From: JBIKIW01 sp044361365
GTDB lineage: Bacteria; Patescibacteriota; JACMRA01
Direction of reading: 5' to 3'
Assembly (NCBI GenBank): GCA_044361365.1
Contig: JBIKIW010000061.1
Span: 1 to 6,911 of the forward strand
Length of the DNA: 6,911 nucleotides
In this document: positions 6,760 to 6,911 of the stretch, piece by piece
How the letters are laid out: every line of letters begins with the position of its first letter
Position numbering within the stretch: position 1 is the first letter of the stretch
Made by a program: the position numbers and the translations under genes
The notes under the pieces: model-generated
What the model was told of the DNA's origin: nothing
Databases searched by the model: none
Seen by the model: the letters and a program-made list of their open reading frames with translations, nothing else

Positions 6760-6790
6760 TTAATCAAAAACAAAAATTAATTTGTGTCAA
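6760..6790 (-). promoter_or_regulatory. Candidate tRNA-Ala promoter, -35 inside the transposase gene end
   Basis: TTGACA (6790-6785) is followed after 19 bp by GATTAA (6765-6760), six bases before the tRNA. The same -10 sequence occurs at the RNase P RNA promoter. The -35 overlaps the codons for F-D-T at the end of the neighbouring transposase, so the promoter may be partly supplied by the mobile element. The spacer is longer than ideal. Confidence 0.45.
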
Positions 6791-6911
6791 AATTTGTACC
6801 CACCCACCGCATTTTGGAAAACTGATTGTTAAATAGAACAAATTCTAAAGGTGATTTAAGGTCAAGAGAAAAGTGAGGTCTCTCGGTGTTGTACCAAATC
6901 AACCAACGCAT
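6777..6911 (-). CDS. C-terminal end of a DDE (IS481/IS3-like) transposase, cut by the window edge
   Basis: The minus strand encodes the final 44 residues, beginning MRWLIWYNTERPHFSLDL and ending MRWVGTNFDTN before TAA (6779-6777). W-YNTERPH-SL followed by SPLEF is the rve_3 signature at the C-terminus of IS481- and IS3-type integrases, downstream of the catalytic Glu. The frame is open to the window edge, so the rest of the element lies to the right. Its protein sequence differs from the IS3 OrfB C-terminus at 1268-1657, so it is a different element. The stop lies only 23 bp from the tRNA-Ala gene. Confidence 0.8.
   Translation of the reverse strand: MRWLIWYNTERPHFSLDLKSPLEFVLFNNQFSKMRWVGTNFDTN

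Overview
This AT-rich window looks like a small-genome bacterium, most likely of the Candidate Phyla Radiation (Patescibacteria). I lean towards the Microgenomates/WWE3 side, with moderate confidence. The evidence is the minus-strand 16S rRNA gene, which departs from the binding sites of all four common 16S primers and carries CPR-like variants such as GCAGCAGCGG in the 530 region and AACAAGGCATCCGTAG near the 3' end. The genetic code looks standard: Trp is TGG and no UGA is read through in ribF or sufB.

Left part (1-1170). The start of an unidentified minus-strand gene runs off the left edge. It is divergent from a complete RNase P RNA gene (about 163-517, +) with a good sigma70-type promoter. 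Next comes ribF (595-1170), which keeps the FAD-synthetase half of RibF and lacks the riboflavin-kinase half.

Mobile-element scar (about 1175-3025). An IS1595/ISXO2-like transposase pseudogene lies on the minus strand. It has a one-base frameshift near its N-terminus and is split by a 1447-bp IS3-family element (1222-2668) flanked by a TCAG direct repeat. Joining the two flanks restores the IS1595 reading frame (EIV-TDCKKKTLQSIIKG), which fixes the IS3 boundaries. The IS3 transposase has a nonsense mutation between its second catalytic Asp and its Glu. The far side of the IS1595 remnant ends abruptly against the shortened ribF, which suggests that an element-associated deletion removed the end of ribF.

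Ribosomal RNA unit (about 3084-4932, minus). 16S forms a self-contained transcription unit: a TTGACA promoter, a boxA-like leader, a 29/30-nt leader-trailer processing stem, 16S, then an intrinsic terminator. There is no spacer tRNA or 23S after it. The anti-Shine-Dalgarno core is changed from CCUCC to UCUCC, and the trailer carries the exact complement AAGGAGA, so the precursor can fold the anti-SD into a hairpin. Neither ribF nor sufB has a Shine-Dalgarno sequence.

Right part (4980-6911). A full-length sufB (Fe-S cluster scaffold) with both expected catalytic residues stands alone, without sufC or sufD beside it. A minus-strand tRNA-Ala(TGC) follows, with encoded CCA and its own terminator. 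The C-terminus of another DDE transposase enters from the right edge and ends 23 bp from the tRNA. Its terminal TTGACA may serve as the -35 box of the tRNA promoter.

The window is housekeeping genes (RNase P, 16S, tRNA-Ala, RibF, SufB) interrupted by decaying insertion sequences. No CRISPR array, defence system or phage gene is visible.
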